Of a DNA stretch of 64,000 nt, positions 23,835 to 32,059 are shown piece after piece (within the stretch, counting starts at the first letter, position 1; each line of letters begins with the position of its first letter). Under the pieces are notes generated by a model that was given only the letters and a program-made list of their open reading frames with translations, searched no databases and was not told the origin of the DNA. Source of the DNA: Salarchaeum sp. JOR-1 (GTDB taxonomy: Archaea > Halobacteriota > Halobacteria > Halobacteriales > Halobacteriaceae); NCBI RefSeq assembly GCF_007833275.1, contig NZ_CP042241.1:372001-436000 (forward strand). The letters run 5' to 3'. The position numbers and the translations under genes were made by a program.

Positions 23835-24425
23835 ATGTTCACGGGTATCGTCGAGGACACCGGCACGGTCGCGTCGGTCGAATCGACGGACGACGGCCGC
23901 CGACTCCGAATCGAGACGGCGGAGTTGAGCGGGTTCGAGCACGGTCAGTCCATCAGCGTGAGCGGCGTCTGCCTCACGGTCGAAGCGTACGGGGAAAACT
24001 GGTTTTCGGCGTTCACGGCGTCTGAGACCCTGGAGAAGACGTACCTCGGAGAACTGGACGCGGGCGACGCGGTGAACCTCGAGCGCGCGCTCCCGGCGGA
24101 CGGGCGGCTGGACGGCCACATCGTGCAGGGACACGTCGACACCGTCACGGAGGTCGTGGGGATCGAGCAGGTCGGGGAGGACTGGACGTTCACGTTCGCG
24201 CTCCCCGACGGCTACGAGCAGTACGTCGCACAGAAGGGGTCGGTGGCGCTCGACGGCATCAGCCTCACCGTCGCGGACGTGGACGACGACGCCGGAACCT
24301 TCTCGGTGGCGGTGATTCCGACGACGTACGAGTTGACGACGCTCGCGGAGAAATCAGCGGGGAGTCCGGTGCACGTCGAGGTGGACGTGGTGGCGAAGTA
24401 CGTCGAGCGCCTCGACGCCTACTAG
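23835..24425 (+). CDS. ribE: Riboflavin synthase (alpha, lumazine-binding)
   Basis: 196-aa riboflavin synthase, which converts two 6,7-dimethyl-8-ribityllumazine molecules into riboflavin. Two lumazine-binding barrels are visible: MFTGIVEDTG with SVSGVCLTV in the first, and DGHIVQGHVDTV with VALDGISLTV in the second. The length is normal for the bacterial-type enzyme, which haloarchaea use in place of the archaeal RibC type. The ATG at 23835 makes the canonical MFTGIVE start. Its 3' end overlaps the PrsW-like gene by 4 nt. Confidence 0.95.
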   Translation: MFTGIVEDTGTVASVESTDDGRRLRIETAELSGFEHGQSISVSGVCLTVEAYGENWFSAFTASETLEKTYLGELDAGDAVNLERALPADGRLDGHIVQGHVDTVTEVVGIEQVGEDWTFTFALPDGYEQYVAQKGSVALDGISLTVADVDDDAGTFSVAVIPTTYELTTLAEKSAGSPVHVEVDVVAKYVERLDAY

Positions 24426-25441
24426 TCGAGTCTGCGAACCGCGCTCTTCAGGTCGGTGTCGCCTCTGTCGTAGCGCGCGGCGCCCGACTCCTCGTACGCG
24501 GCCCCGTATCGCTTGAGTTTCCGGACGAGGAGGAAGAAAAAGACGCCGTCGTAGAGGACGACGAACGCGAGGAACACGGGGCCTTCCGCGAGGGCGAGCG
24601 GTTCGTAGACGAGGTGGAGGTTGCTGACGGCGGTGTTGTAGGTGGCGTGGATGAGCGCCGCGACGAGCAGTCCTTTCACGACGATTGGGCCCTTGTTGTC
24701 GGGATTGAACTTCGCGAGGCCGAGGTAGTAGCCGGCGAAAGCGGAGTAGATGACGTGGCCGGGCCCGGCGAACGTGCGGACGGCGGCGATCTGGAGCACG
24801 GCGACGTCCGCGTTCACGCCGGTCGCCTGGAGAGTCTGGAGGACGTCGCGGCCGATGTAGATGGCGTTCTCGATGGTGGCGAACCCGAGGCCGGCGACGG
24901 CGCCGTACACCGCGCCGTCGACGACGGCGTCGAAGCGGTCGCTGCGGTAGGCGTAGAGGCGGACGGCGAGGAGTTTCACCGTCTCCTCGACGGGGCCGAC
25001 GACGAGGTAAAACACGACGACCATCCAGGTGATGCCGGCGAGCGCGAACGCGCCCTGGAGGAGCGTGTTGAGGACGGCGGCGAACCCGGCGAAGAGGAAG
25101 CCGAGGGAGAAGGTCGCGGCGAGCAGCGGGAGGGGTTCCCCGGTGGTGACGTCAGTGTGCCAGACGTACGCGACGAGGCCGAGCGCGGGAAGAACGGAGA
25201 GGACGACGTACGCGGCGACGTACGGGCGTTCGAGGAAGACGAACCCGAGGCTGGCGGCGAACAGCGTGAACACGACGAGCAGCGCGAGGAGGACGACCGC
25301 GTACCGACTGCTGGTGACGAGGCCGTCGTAGACGGCGACCGCTGCCCGGTCGAGGGCGGTGCGGACTTCCCAGTCCGTGACGTCGTAGAGGTCGCGGTCG
25401 CCGGTGGCGGCGCGCTGTACTGGGTCGCGTTTCTCCGACAT
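24422..25441 (-). CDS. PrsW-like intramembrane protease family protein
   Basis: 339-aa membrane protein with about eight helices. The PrsW/CPBP-type signatures are present: GPVEETVKLLAVR (paired Glu near 150), FATIENAIYIG and HVIYSAFAGYYLG, with ALIHATYN near 275. In Bacillus PrsW cleaves an anti-sigma factor; archaeal targets are unknown. The N-terminal 45 residues are soluble. The ATG at 25441 (SEKRDPVQRAATGD) is preferred to a start eight codons upstream. No obvious substrate gene is adjacent. Confidence 0.85.
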   Translation of the reverse strand: MSEKRDPVQRAATGDRDLYDVTDWEVRTALDRAAVAVYDGLVTSSRYAVVLLALLVVFTLFAASLGFVFLERPYVAAYVVLSVLPALGLVAYVWHTDVTTGEPLPLLAATFSLGFLFAGFAAVLNTLLQGAFALAGITWMVVVFYLVVGPVEETVKLLAVRLYAYRSDRFDAVVDGAVYGAVAGLGFATIENAIYIGRDVLQTLQATGVNADVAVLQIAAVRTFAGPGHVIYSAFAGYYLGLAKFNPDNKGPIVVKGLLVAALIHATYNTAVSNLHLVYEPLALAEGPVFLAFVVLYDGVFFFLLVRKLKRYGAAYEESGAARYDRGDTDLKSAVRRLD

Positions 25442-25520
25442 GCGGAACGGGTACTGACGCGGCATACAAAACCGTTCCCGCCGAAAAATCAGTACGTCAT
25501 AATATGCCTAAAGGACACGG

Positions 25521-25529
25521 CTTATCTAC
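25521..25529 (+). promoter_or_regulatory. Putative TATA element for the 38-aa ORF
   Basis: CTTATCTAC lies about 23-31 nt before the ATG at 25552, which supports transcription of the small ORF as a leaderless message. Confidence 0.45.
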
Positions 25530-25551
25530 AGTGGTCGTGTGACAATCTGTC

Positions 25552-25668
25552 ATGGCATTCAGTGAGAGCCGCGGACTCCTGTACACCGAGCCGCCGAACG
25601 CGGAGGAAGAGCGACGAACACCGACGACCGAGAGCGAGGGCGCGACGCCGGCGCCCGCCGACGACTGA
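25552..25668 (+). CDS. Possible 38-aa micro-protein
   Basis: An ATG at 25552 opens a 38-codon frame that starts AFSESRGLLYTEPP and ends in a Glu/Pro/Thr-rich tail TPAPADD. Codon use is haloarchaeal and a TATA-like element is correctly spaced. No family is recognised. It sits between the PrsW-like gene (divergent) and the gene at 25699, 30 nt away, and could be the first gene of that operon. Confidence 0.5.
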   Translation: MAFSESRGLLYTEPPNAEEERRTPTTESEGATPAPADD

Positions 25669-25698
25669 TTTTAGGGAGTGCGGTATCGAGGTAGTCGT

Positions 25699-26091
25699 AT
25701 GCTGTTCGACCAGCGGGTGCGCACGGAACTCCACGACGCGGGCGTAGACCCGGCGACCCTCCGCGAGATAGAAGAACGGGTGGCGGCGGACGCCCGGGAG
25801 ACGGCGGAGCGCGTCGAGGACTTCTTCGACGCCCACGACGCCGTCTACTCGGACATGGAGTTAACGCACAGTTCGAGCGAGCACCCCGAGCACGCCGTCG
25901 AGTACGCCGACCTGTTCACGCACAGCGAGGACGTGCGCGGGTTCCTGCGGTTCGACACGTGGGGCGCGTACGTCGAGAACGCGCGCGTCCTCGACGCCGA
26001 GGACGGAGAGGCGACGTTCGTGGAACTCGAACTCGGACAGACCGTCCACGATCGGGTGCGCTTCGCGCCCGACCGCGCGAGGCTCGAATGA
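25699..26091 (+). CDS. Conserved haloarchaeal protein upstream of FAU-1
   Basis: 130-aa acidic protein. The N-terminal half is helical (DPATLREIEERVAADARETA), the C-terminal half is beta-rich (FLRFDTWGAYVENARVL). DUF7532-like; no catalytic motif is seen. It overlaps the FAU-1 gene by 4 nt (ATGA), so it is made with that RNA-binding ribonuclease and may work in the same process. Confidence 0.75.
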   Translation: MLFDQRVRTELHDAGVDPATLREIEERVAADARETAERVEDFFDAHDAVYSDMELTHSSSEHPEHAVEYADLFTHSEDVRGFLRFDTWGAYVENARVLDAEDGEATFVELELGQTVHDRVRFAPDRARLE

Positions 26092-27485
26092 CCGTCTCGG
26101 TGCGCGGCATCTACGCCACGGCGCTCACGGAACTGCTCGCGGAGGTCGGCGTCACGAACGCCTCCGCCCCGATCCGGGAGCGCTTCGACCGCGACTTCTC
26201 GACGGGGCCCGCGGCGGCGCACGTCTCCACGACGAGCGACCGACAGGGCGTCGGCGTCACCGGCGACCCCGACACAGTCGGTTCGGTCGTCGAACGACTC
26301 CGCGAGGTCGGCGCGGACACCTTCCGCTATCGAGACCGCGCGCCCCGCGGCGCGGTGTTCGAGGGGCGCGTCGAGGAGACCAGAAGTGGCGGCGCGGTCG
26401 TCGACCTCGGCGAGACCGACGGCTATCTGCCGTTCGAGGAGTCCCAGGAATACGTCGAGGAGGGCGACACGGTGCGCGTGCAGGTAGTCGCCCCGAAGCC
26501 GCCGTGGGTGTCGCGGCGGCCGCGGCTCTCGACCGACATCCGGGCGTTCGGGGACGCGGCGACCCTCGTCCGGGGACGAGACGCGCTCGTCGCGGACACC
26601 CCGAACGGCGCGCCTGAACTCGCGCGCACGACCGAGATCCTCCCCCCGGACGTACCCGCGGACTGGGCGGTCGCGTGGGAGGACGCGGCGGCCGACCTGT
26701 CGATGGACGCACTCGGTGACGCGCTCGCGGCCGCCGTCGAGGCGGCGGAATCGCTGGAGGGCGCGCTCGGCGGCGGCGTGGACGTCGACGACGTGCCCGC
26801 GCGAATCGCCGCGCCGGACGCGACGACGTGGGTGTGGTTCGGCGGGGACGCGCGGCGCGCGCTGGACGACGTGCGCCGGAACGTGACCGAGACCATCGCC
26901 GGCCATCACCGCATCAAGGCGGGGAGTTCAGCGGCGAGCACGGCCGTGGACTTCGCGGAGGCGCTCGGCTCGCTCCCCGACGAGTTCCCGTTCGCGGCGG
27001 TGAGCGAGCAGTTCGGGCCCGCGGCGGGCGACCGAGTCGCCATCGAGCACGGGAAGCCGGACGGCCGCCTCATCACGCTCGGCCGCGGAGACGTGACGGA
27101 CTGTGACCGCGACGCGGCCCGTATCACCGTCGAGCGCGAGATGACCGCGGGCGGGACGTACGACGCGCTCGACGTCGAGCGCCAAGCCGGCGACGTGGCG
27201 GTCACGCGCTTCCAGGAGGGGCGGTGGTGGTACCCCACGGTGTACCGGGGCGAAGACGGCACCCGTCGGGGGACGTACATCAACGTGAACACGCCGCTCG
27301 AACTCTTTCCATCGAGTGTCCGGTACGTCGACCTCCACCTCGACGTGGTGAAACACGCGGACGGCACCGTCGAACAGGTGGACGCGGACGAGCTCCAGGA
27401 GTGCGTCGAGGACGGTCTCGTGACGGAGGACGTAGCGGAGACAGCGACCGACGTGGCCGACCGCATCGAGAACGCGTTCAGCTAG
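26088..27485 (+). CDS. fau-1: Probable ribonuclease FAU-1 (RNase E/G-like)
   Basis: 465-aa member of the FAU-1 family, AU-rich RNA-binding proteins related to RNase E/G with a C-terminal DUF402 domain. An S1-like RNA-binding segment lies at about 78-135 (GAVFEGRVEETRSGGAVVDL). DUF402 is at about 350-440 (TYDALDVERQAGDVAVTRF, then WWYPTVYRGEDGTRRGTYIN). The family is thought to act in rRNA processing or mRNA decay. The ATG at 26088 overlaps the upstream stop by 4 nt and begins TVSVRGIYATALTELL. The 3' end overlaps a convergent gene by 8 nt. Confidence 0.88.
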   Translation: MTVSVRGIYATALTELLAEVGVTNASAPIRERFDRDFSTGPAAAHVSTTSDRQGVGVTGDPDTVGSVVERLREVGADTFRYRDRAPRGAVFEGRVEETRSGGAVVDLGETDGYLPFEESQEYVEEGDTVRVQVVAPKPPWVSRRPRLSTDIRAFGDAATLVRGRDALVADTPNGAPELARTTEILPPDVPADWAVAWEDAAADLSMDALGDALAAAVEAAESLEGALGGGVDVDDVPARIAAPDATTWVWFGGDARRALDDVRRNVTETIAGHHRIKAGSSAASTAVDFAEALGSLPDEFPFAAVSEQFGPAAGDRVAIEHGKPDGRLITLGRGDVTDCDRDAARITVEREMTAGGTYDALDVERQAGDVAVTRFQEGRWWYPTVYRGEDGTRRGTYINVNTPLELFPSSVRYVDLHLDVVKHADGTVEQVDADELQECVEDGLVTEDVAETATDVADRIENAFS

Positions 27486-27846
27486 ACTGGAGGGTTTGCC
27501 GGCACTTCACGACGAACCCGGCGAGGTTCTGCGCGATGTCCACCTCGAACGCGAGCACGACGCCGCTCTGCTCGGCCTCCCGAAGGTGGATGAGAACGCC
27601 GTCTTCGTAGAGTTCGATGCTCGCGCGCGCGTCGCCAAACGGGCTGCCCTCCTCACGGAGGGGTTCGTAGTCGCGGACGCGGTCGACGATCGCCTGGTTT
27701 CGCTCCTTGAGCCGCTGATCCGGGAGGTCGTCGCGCCGATAGAGCACCTCCCAGCCGAACGACGTGTAGCGGACGCCCGTGCGGAAGTACTCGCCCGCCT
27801 CGGCGGTCACGAACCGGACGAGGCGAGCGTGGCGGTCGCTCGCCAT
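27478..27846 (-). CDS. Conserved haloarchaeal protein of unknown function
   Basis: 122-aa alpha/beta protein. Features are EYFRTGVRYTSFGWEVLYRR near residue 19, a helix with ERNQAIVDRVRDYEPL and strands ASIELYEDGVLIHL. No catalytic motif. It abuts the NifU-like gene (stop at 27847) on the same strand, so the two are probably co-transcribed. Confidence 0.75.
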   Translation of the reverse strand: MASDRHARLVRFVTAEAGEYFRTGVRYTSFGWEVLYRRDDLPDQRLKERNQAIVDRVRDYEPLREEGSPFGDARASIELYEDGVLIHLREAEQSGVVLAFEVDIAQNLAGFVVKCRQTLQSS

Positions 27847-28227
27847 CTAGAAGTGGCTCTGGTGGTTCGCGTCGCCCGGCCCGCCCTCGCCGCGGCCGCC
27901 GCGCCCGCCCTCGTTCCGGTCGATCCCCATGACGGACTCCGCCTGCTCGGTTCCCCAGTTGTCTGAGCCGTCGCTCGCGAACCGGACGGTCACGTCCGTG
28001 ACGTCGGGGAACTCCGTCGCGAGTTCGGTCTTGATTCGCTGGGCGGTCCGCGGGCTGATTCCGCAGCCGCTGCAGGTGCCGCCGAGTTCGACGACGACCT
28101 CCCCGGTCTCGGGGTCGGCCGTCCGGACGGCGCTCGTCCCGCCGTGCATCTTGATGATGGGCATCTGGGCCGTGAGCCAGGTCTCCACCTCGTCGTGCAG
28201 GCTGGCGTCGGTCGCGGCGTCACTCAT
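27847..28227 (-). CDS. NifU C-terminal domain protein (Fe-S cluster carrier)
   Basis: 126-aa protein with a NifU C-terminal-like domain: VETWLTAQMPIIKMHGGTSA, then the cluster-binding motif GGTCSGCGISPRTAQRIK (CxxC near residue 74-77). Such Nfu-type scaffolds carry iron-sulfur clusters to apo-proteins. The tail is Gly-rich (GGRGGRGEGG) and probably flexible. The ATG at 28227 (SDAATDASLHDEV) is chosen over an upstream start that extends into the adjacent gene's 3' region. Confidence 0.88.
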   Translation of the reverse strand: MSDAATDASLHDEVETWLTAQMPIIKMHGGTSAVRTADPETGEVVVELGGTCSGCGISPRTAQRIKTELATEFPDVTDVTVRFASDGSDNWGTEQAESVMGIDRNEGGRGGRGEGGPGDANHQSHF

Positions 28228-28253
28228 TGTATCCAATATCGGGGTCGAGACTC

Positions 28254-29684
28254 CTAACTGTTCGGTTCGTCCCCCAGCCACCGCGCCACGCCCGCCGCGC
28301 CCGCGAGGCCCGCGAGGCCCGCGAGGCCCGCGAGCACGCCGAATCCCGGTGTACTCCCGGACGACGCCGATTCCGTCGTGTCGGCCGTCGTACCTGCCGG
28401 TCTCGTGGTCGTCGTGTTCCTCGCGGTGGTAGTCGCGTTCGTGGTCGTGGCGGTGAGCGACGGCGCGTCCGGCTGGTAGCCCGCGTGGTCGGGGAACGCG
28501 TAGAGCGCGCCGCGCGCGCCGTCGGGGACGCCCGCGTAACTGCTCGCGACGAAGCAGCCCTCAGCCGCGCGCGCCGTCCAGAACGCGGCCTCCGCGGGCT
28601 GACGCCACCACGCGAGTTCGAACGGCTCCGCGGGGTCGCGCACGTCGAACAGCTTCACGCCGCCCTGGTACCACGACGTGTAGAGGCGGCCGTCGGTGAG
28701 TTCGAAGTTGTGGCTGGTCGTCCACGTCCCGCGGAGTCCGGGGTCGGCGGTCTCGGGCGCGGGGATGTGAGCGAGTTCGCGGGGGGTCGCGGGGTCGGTG
28801 ATGTCGTAGAGCGTGATGCCGCCCGGGCCGCCGGTTCGGTCGTCCTCCGGGGTCGTCTCCCAGGCCTCGCTGTTGACCGCGAGGACGCTGGCGTCGTCGT
28901 TCGGCGCGGCGTAGTGGTGGTTCCCGGGGAGTTCGTATCCCTGGCGCGTCGGCGCGTCCGCGAGGTCGACCGGGTCGTGGGGCGCGATGTGCGAAATCAC
29001 GGCGGGGTCTGCGGGGTCGGACACGTCGAGCAGCCACGTGCCGGCGTCCCAGTGCGCGACGTACGCGACCTCGTTCCGGACGTACACGTCGTGACACGAC
29101 CAGAGGAAGCCGGGGACGTCGAGCCAGGCCGGGTTCTCGTCCGCCGCCCCCCAGCGCGCGACCTCCCGCGGCGTTCCGGAAACGTCGACGATGGCGAGTT
29201 CGCGGCGGTCACTGTGGTTCGCGGTGAGGTAGGCGTGCGAGTCCGTGAGGAAGCAGTTGTGTATCGGGTACTCGGTCTCGTAGACGGCCTCCCGGACGGG
29301 GTTCGCGGGGTCGGACACGTCGTAGAGGAGGAGCGCGCTCGGGCTGCCGGCGTTCGCGGGGCCGACGACTGCGAGCCGCGACCCCCGAACAGTCACGTCG
29401 TGAATCCCGGTGAGCGGGCCGTTCTCGCGGTCGGCGAGGATGCCGCGGCGCTCCGCGAGCACCGTGAGGTCTGCGGGGTCGCTCGCGTCCACGACCGCGA
29501 ACCCGGTGGTCGCGGCGACGAACACCGTGGTTCCGTCCGGCCCAACGACGGCCTCCGTCGCGCCCGCGACGGCGACGCTGTCCCGGGGTTCGTACGGTTC
29601 CGGGTGCGCGCTCGCGCGACCGACGAGCGGCAGGGCGAGCGCCGCGCCACCGGCCGTGAGCGCGGCGCGCCGGGAGCACTCCAT
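28254..29684 (-). CDS. Secreted LVIVD-repeat beta-propeller with Tat-like signal and PGF-CTERM anchor
   Basis: 476-aa extracytoplasmic protein. The N-terminus ECSRRAALTAGGAALALPL is a Tat-like signal with twin Arg. LVIVD-type repeats (ATTGFAVVDASDPADL, SALLLYDVSDPANPV, GTWLLDVSDPADPAV, GITLYDITDPATPRE, GVKLFDVRDPAEPFE) build a beta-propeller over residues ~35-385. A Thr/Ala/Asn-rich stalk (about 395-440), likely O-glycosylated, is followed by STPGFGVLAGLAGLAGLAG, a PGF-CTERM-type motif and helix for archaeosortase processing and lipid anchoring. Ligand and role are unknown; it lies on the cell surface. The helix is encoded by a 9-bp tandem repeat (28299-28334). Confidence 0.88.
   Translation of the reverse strand: MECSRRAALTAGGAALALPLVGRASAHPEPYEPRDSVAVAGATEAVVGPDGTTVFVAATTGFAVVDASDPADLTVLAERRGILADRENGPLTGIHDVTVRGSRLAVVGPANAGSPSALLLYDVSDPANPVREAVYETEYPIHNCFLTDSHAYLTANHSDRRELAIVDVSGTPREVARWGAADENPAWLDVPGFLWSCHDVYVRNEVAYVAHWDAGTWLLDVSDPADPAVISHIAPHDPVDLADAPTRQGYELPGNHHYAAPNDDASVLAVNSEAWETTPEDDRTGGPGGITLYDITDPATPRELAHIPAPETADPGLRGTWTTSHNFELTDGRLYTSWYQGGVKLFDVRDPAEPFELAWWRQPAEAAFWTARAAEGCFVASSYAGVPDGARGALYAFPDHAGYQPDAPSLTATTTNATTTARNTTTTRPAGTTADTTESASSGSTPGFGVLAGLAGLAGLAGAAGVARWLGDEPNS
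28299..28334. repeat. Tandem repeat, four copies of GCCCGCGAG
   Basis: Four perfect copies of a 9-bp unit. On the minus strand they encode repeated Leu-Ala-Gly in the C-terminal membrane helix of the LVIVD protein. Being in frame, copy-number change would lengthen or shorten the anchor by three residues per unit. Confidence 0.9.
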
Positions 29685-29761
29685 ACCGCGAGTTCGCCGG
29701 ACGCGGAGAAAAGCGTGGCGTCCGCCGGAAGCCTCTCGGCGCTGGCGGTCGAGGGGCCGGT

Positions 29762-30502
29762 ATGCTCTCTCCAGACCTCGGTGGTCGGACGGCGCTCGTG
29801 ACCGGAAGCGCGGCGGGCCTCGGGCGGGCGTTCGCGCTCGCGCTCGCGCGCAACGACGCGGACGTGGCCGTCCACTACCATTCGAGCGACGCCGCCGCGC
29901 ACGCGACCGCCGAAGAAGCCCGGGAGGCGGGACGCGGGGACGCGGTCGCCGTGCAGGGCGACGTGACGCAGCCCGAGTCGGTGGACGGCATCTTCACCGA
30001 AATCGAGGCCGAACTCGGGTCGGTGGACGTGCTCGTGAACAACGTCGGGAACTTCGCGCCGAAGCACTGGACGGACATCGACTACGACGAGTGGGTGAAC
30101 GTCCTCCACACGAACCTCACCGCGACCTACCTCACGTCGAAGCGCGCGCTCGCCGGAATGCGCGAGCAGGAGTGGGGGCGCGTCGTGAACGTCGGGTACG
30201 CCTCGGGCGAGAAGGGGCTCGTCAGTCCGAAGAACTTCCCGTACTTCGCCGCGAAAACGGGCGTCCTGATGTTCACGCGCATGCTCGCCGCCGACACCCA
30301 ATCTGATGGAATCACCGCGAACGCCGTCTCGCCGTACGTCGTGGAGAACAGCGACGAGTTCCCGGACGACCTCCCCAGGGGCCGCCCCGCCGACTACGCG
30401 GACGTGACGCAGGCGCTCCTCTTCTTCTGCGACGAATCCTCCGACTACATCAGCGGGGAGAACATAGAAATCGACGGCGGCTGGCTGCCCGAAGACGTAT
30501 AG
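29762..30502 (+). CDS. Short-chain dehydrogenase/reductase (FabG-like)
   Basis: 246-aa classical SDR. Cofactor motif TGSAAGLGRA (14-23), NNVGN (about 91-95), catalytic Ser (VNVGYASGEKG), and Tyr-x-x-x-Lys in PYFAAKTGVL, with the Ser 13 residues before the Tyr as usual. The C-terminal YISGENIEIDGGWLPEDV is the standard SDR end. It resembles 3-oxoacyl-ACP/CoA reductases; haloarchaea lack bacterial-type fatty acid synthesis, so a role in another oxidoreduction (for example polyhydroxyalkanoate or steroid-like substrates) cannot be decided. It is a single gene between divergent and co-oriented neighbours. Confidence 0.9.
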   Translation: MLSPDLGGRTALVTGSAAGLGRAFALALARNDADVAVHYHSSDAAAHATAEEAREAGRGDAVAVQGDVTQPESVDGIFTEIEAELGSVDVLVNNVGNFAPKHWTDIDYDEWVNVLHTNLTATYLTSKRALAGMREQEWGRVVNVGYASGEKGLVSPKNFPYFAAKTGVLMFTRMLAADTQSDGITANAVSPYVVENSDEFPDDLPRGRPADYADVTQALLFFCDESSDYISGENIEIDGGWLPEDV

Positions 30503-30608
30503 GCGGGGTTCGGCGGAGATGTTGCGGCCGAACGCACGTGCGGCCGGAAACGGTTCGAGGGTTTGCGCGAGCGCGAACGTTTTTGGGGAATGGCGGGGAC
30601 AAGCGGGT

Positions 30609-31082
30609 ATGCACGAGCGAGCAGCGGAGTTCGCGGCGCGGGTGGAGGCCGAGTACGGGTTTCGGCCCGAGGTGGAGGAGTTCCCCGAGGGGACGAAGAC
30701 GGCGGCGGACGCGGCCGACGCGCTCGGCTGTGACGTGGCGCAGATAGCGTCGAGCATCGTCCTCGTCGCGGACGGCGACGCGGTGGTCGTGGTGACGAGC
30801 GGCGCGAACCGCGTGGACACTGAGAAGGTCGCAGACCGGGTTGGCGCGTCCGGGGCGCAGATGGCTGACGCCGACGAGGTGAAAGCGGCGACGGGGTACA
30901 GCATCGGCGGCGTTCCCCCACTCTGTCACGACGGGAGTCCGCGCGTGCTGTTCGACGAGACGCTGCTCGACCACGACCGGGTGTGGGCGGCCGCGGGAAC
31001 GCCGGACGCCGTGTGGCCGAGCGACCCCACAGACCTCGCGGAACTGTCGGACGCGGCGGTCGCGGACGTGGCGGAGGATTAG
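30609..31082 (+). CDS. YbaK/EbsC-type aminoacyl-tRNA deacylase domain protein
   Basis: 157-aa YbaK-domain protein. Characteristic pieces are FPEGTKTAADAADALGCDV, IASSIVLVADGDAVVVV and the C-terminal GYSIGGVPPLCHDG, whose glycine-proline loop is typical of the family. Members hydrolyse mischarged tRNAs such as Cys-tRNA-Pro. The ATG at 30609 is chosen; the upstream in-frame ATG at 30519 adds 30 residues with no family match. It overlaps the convergent next gene by 4 nt. Confidence 0.88.
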   Translation: MHERAAEFAARVEAEYGFRPEVEEFPEGTKTAADAADALGCDVAQIASSIVLVADGDAVVVVTSGANRVDTEKVADRVGASGAQMADADEVKAATGYSIGGVPPLCHDGSPRVLFDETLLDHDRVWAAAGTPDAVWPSDPTDLAELSDAAVADVAED

Positions 31083-31654
31083 GCGTTGTCTTCGAGAGCG
31101 TCGAGCACGCAGGCCGCGGCGACGACGGCTTCCTTCGGCACGTCGCTCGCGTCGTCGATGGTGACGGTGTAGGTGTCCTTGAGGGAGAACTGGCCGTCGA
31201 TGTCGCCGACGTGGTCGCCCTGCGGGTCGCGTATCTCGTACTTGTTCGGGACGAGGTTCGCGACGTTGACGAAGTGGCGGAGGACTTCGAGCACTTTGTT
31301 CTTCGAGGAGATGGTGGCGAGCGCCTCGCCGGTGTCGGGGTCGCGAACCGTCCAGTTCTCGGCGAACAGCGACCAGTCCTCGTCCAACACGACGACCGCC
31401 TCGCCGGTTCCGGCGTCCGTGATGGTGTAGTTCCCGGCGACGTCCATGATGCCGCCGGCCTTGACGGTGAAGGCGTCCTCGCCGTCGCCGGTGACGAACG
31501 GGAACTCCTCCTTGAGTTTGAACATCTTCTGCTTCCCGCGGAGGACGACGTTCCCGGCGTCGTCACGGACGGCGTACTTGTTGCGGACGAGGGACTGTGT
31601 GACCTCGTAGCGGTCGCCGGTGAGGTCGACGGTGGAGATGTCGTAGTCGCTCAT
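31079..31654 (-). CDS. LURP-one-related (Tubby-like fold) protein
   Basis: 191-aa LURP-one-related family protein with repeated beta-hairpin units: RYEVTQSLVRNKYAVRDDAG, GNVVLRGKQKMFKLKEEFPF, ENWTVRDPDTGEALATIS and YEIRDPQGDHVGDIDGQFSL. The fold is a 12-stranded barrel around a hydrophobic helix (here VPKEAVVAAACVLDALED). Related proteins bind phosphoinositides or act as scramblase-like factors in eukaryotes; the archaeal role is unknown. Confidence 0.82.
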   Translation of the reverse strand: MSDYDISTVDLTGDRYEVTQSLVRNKYAVRDDAGNVVLRGKQKMFKLKEEFPFVTGDGEDAFTVKAGGIMDVAGNYTITDAGTGEAVVVLDEDWSLFAENWTVRDPDTGEALATISSKNKVLEVLRHFVNVANLVPNKYEIRDPQGDHVGDIDGQFSLKDTYTVTIDDASDVPKEAVVAAACVLDALEDNA

Positions 31655-31699
31655 ACACGTACGTCGCCGCCGCCGGTGAAAAATCCCGGTGGCGCGTCG

Positions 31700-31933
31700 C
31701 TACGCCCCGGAGATCGCGTGGTCGCAGTACTCGCAGGTGTCCGCGTCCGCGTCGTTCGGCGCACCACAGTTCGGGCAGTTCACGCGGTTCACGGCGTCGT
31801 CTCCGCCTCCCCGAGTGACGGAAACCGCGAGTGCGAGCAGGCCGACGACGAGTGGTCCGAGTGGGCCGGCGAAGAGCGCGGAGAGGCCGGAGAGCACGAG
31901 CGCGACGCCGATTACGGTGAGCGGGTCGTCCAT
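31700..31933 (-). CDS. Small membrane protein with C-terminal zinc ribbon
   Basis: 77-aa protein. One hairpin of hydrophobic sequence (VIGVALVLSGLSALFAGPLG, then LVVGLLALAVSV) is followed by a short zinc ribbon CPNCG...CEYC (Cys near 54, 57, 68, 71). Such zinc-ribbon membrane proteins are common in haloarchaea; the function is unknown. The ATG at 31933 gives DDPLTVIGV. It follows the LURP-one gene's start region on the same strand and is transcribed towards it. Confidence 0.78.
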   Translation of the reverse strand: MDDPLTVIGVALVLSGLSALFAGPLGPLVVGLLALAVSVTRGGGDDAVNRVNCPNCGAPNDADADTCEYCDHAISGA

Positions 31934-32059
31934 ACGCCCCCGTACCGGGAGGGAGAGTGAAAAACAACGGCGACCGCCGGTCTCTGGACAGGGGCCCGTC
32001 CGGCGAGGACCGGGGCGACCGACGAACTTTCGTTCGTCCGCGCGTAACAACGATAACTA

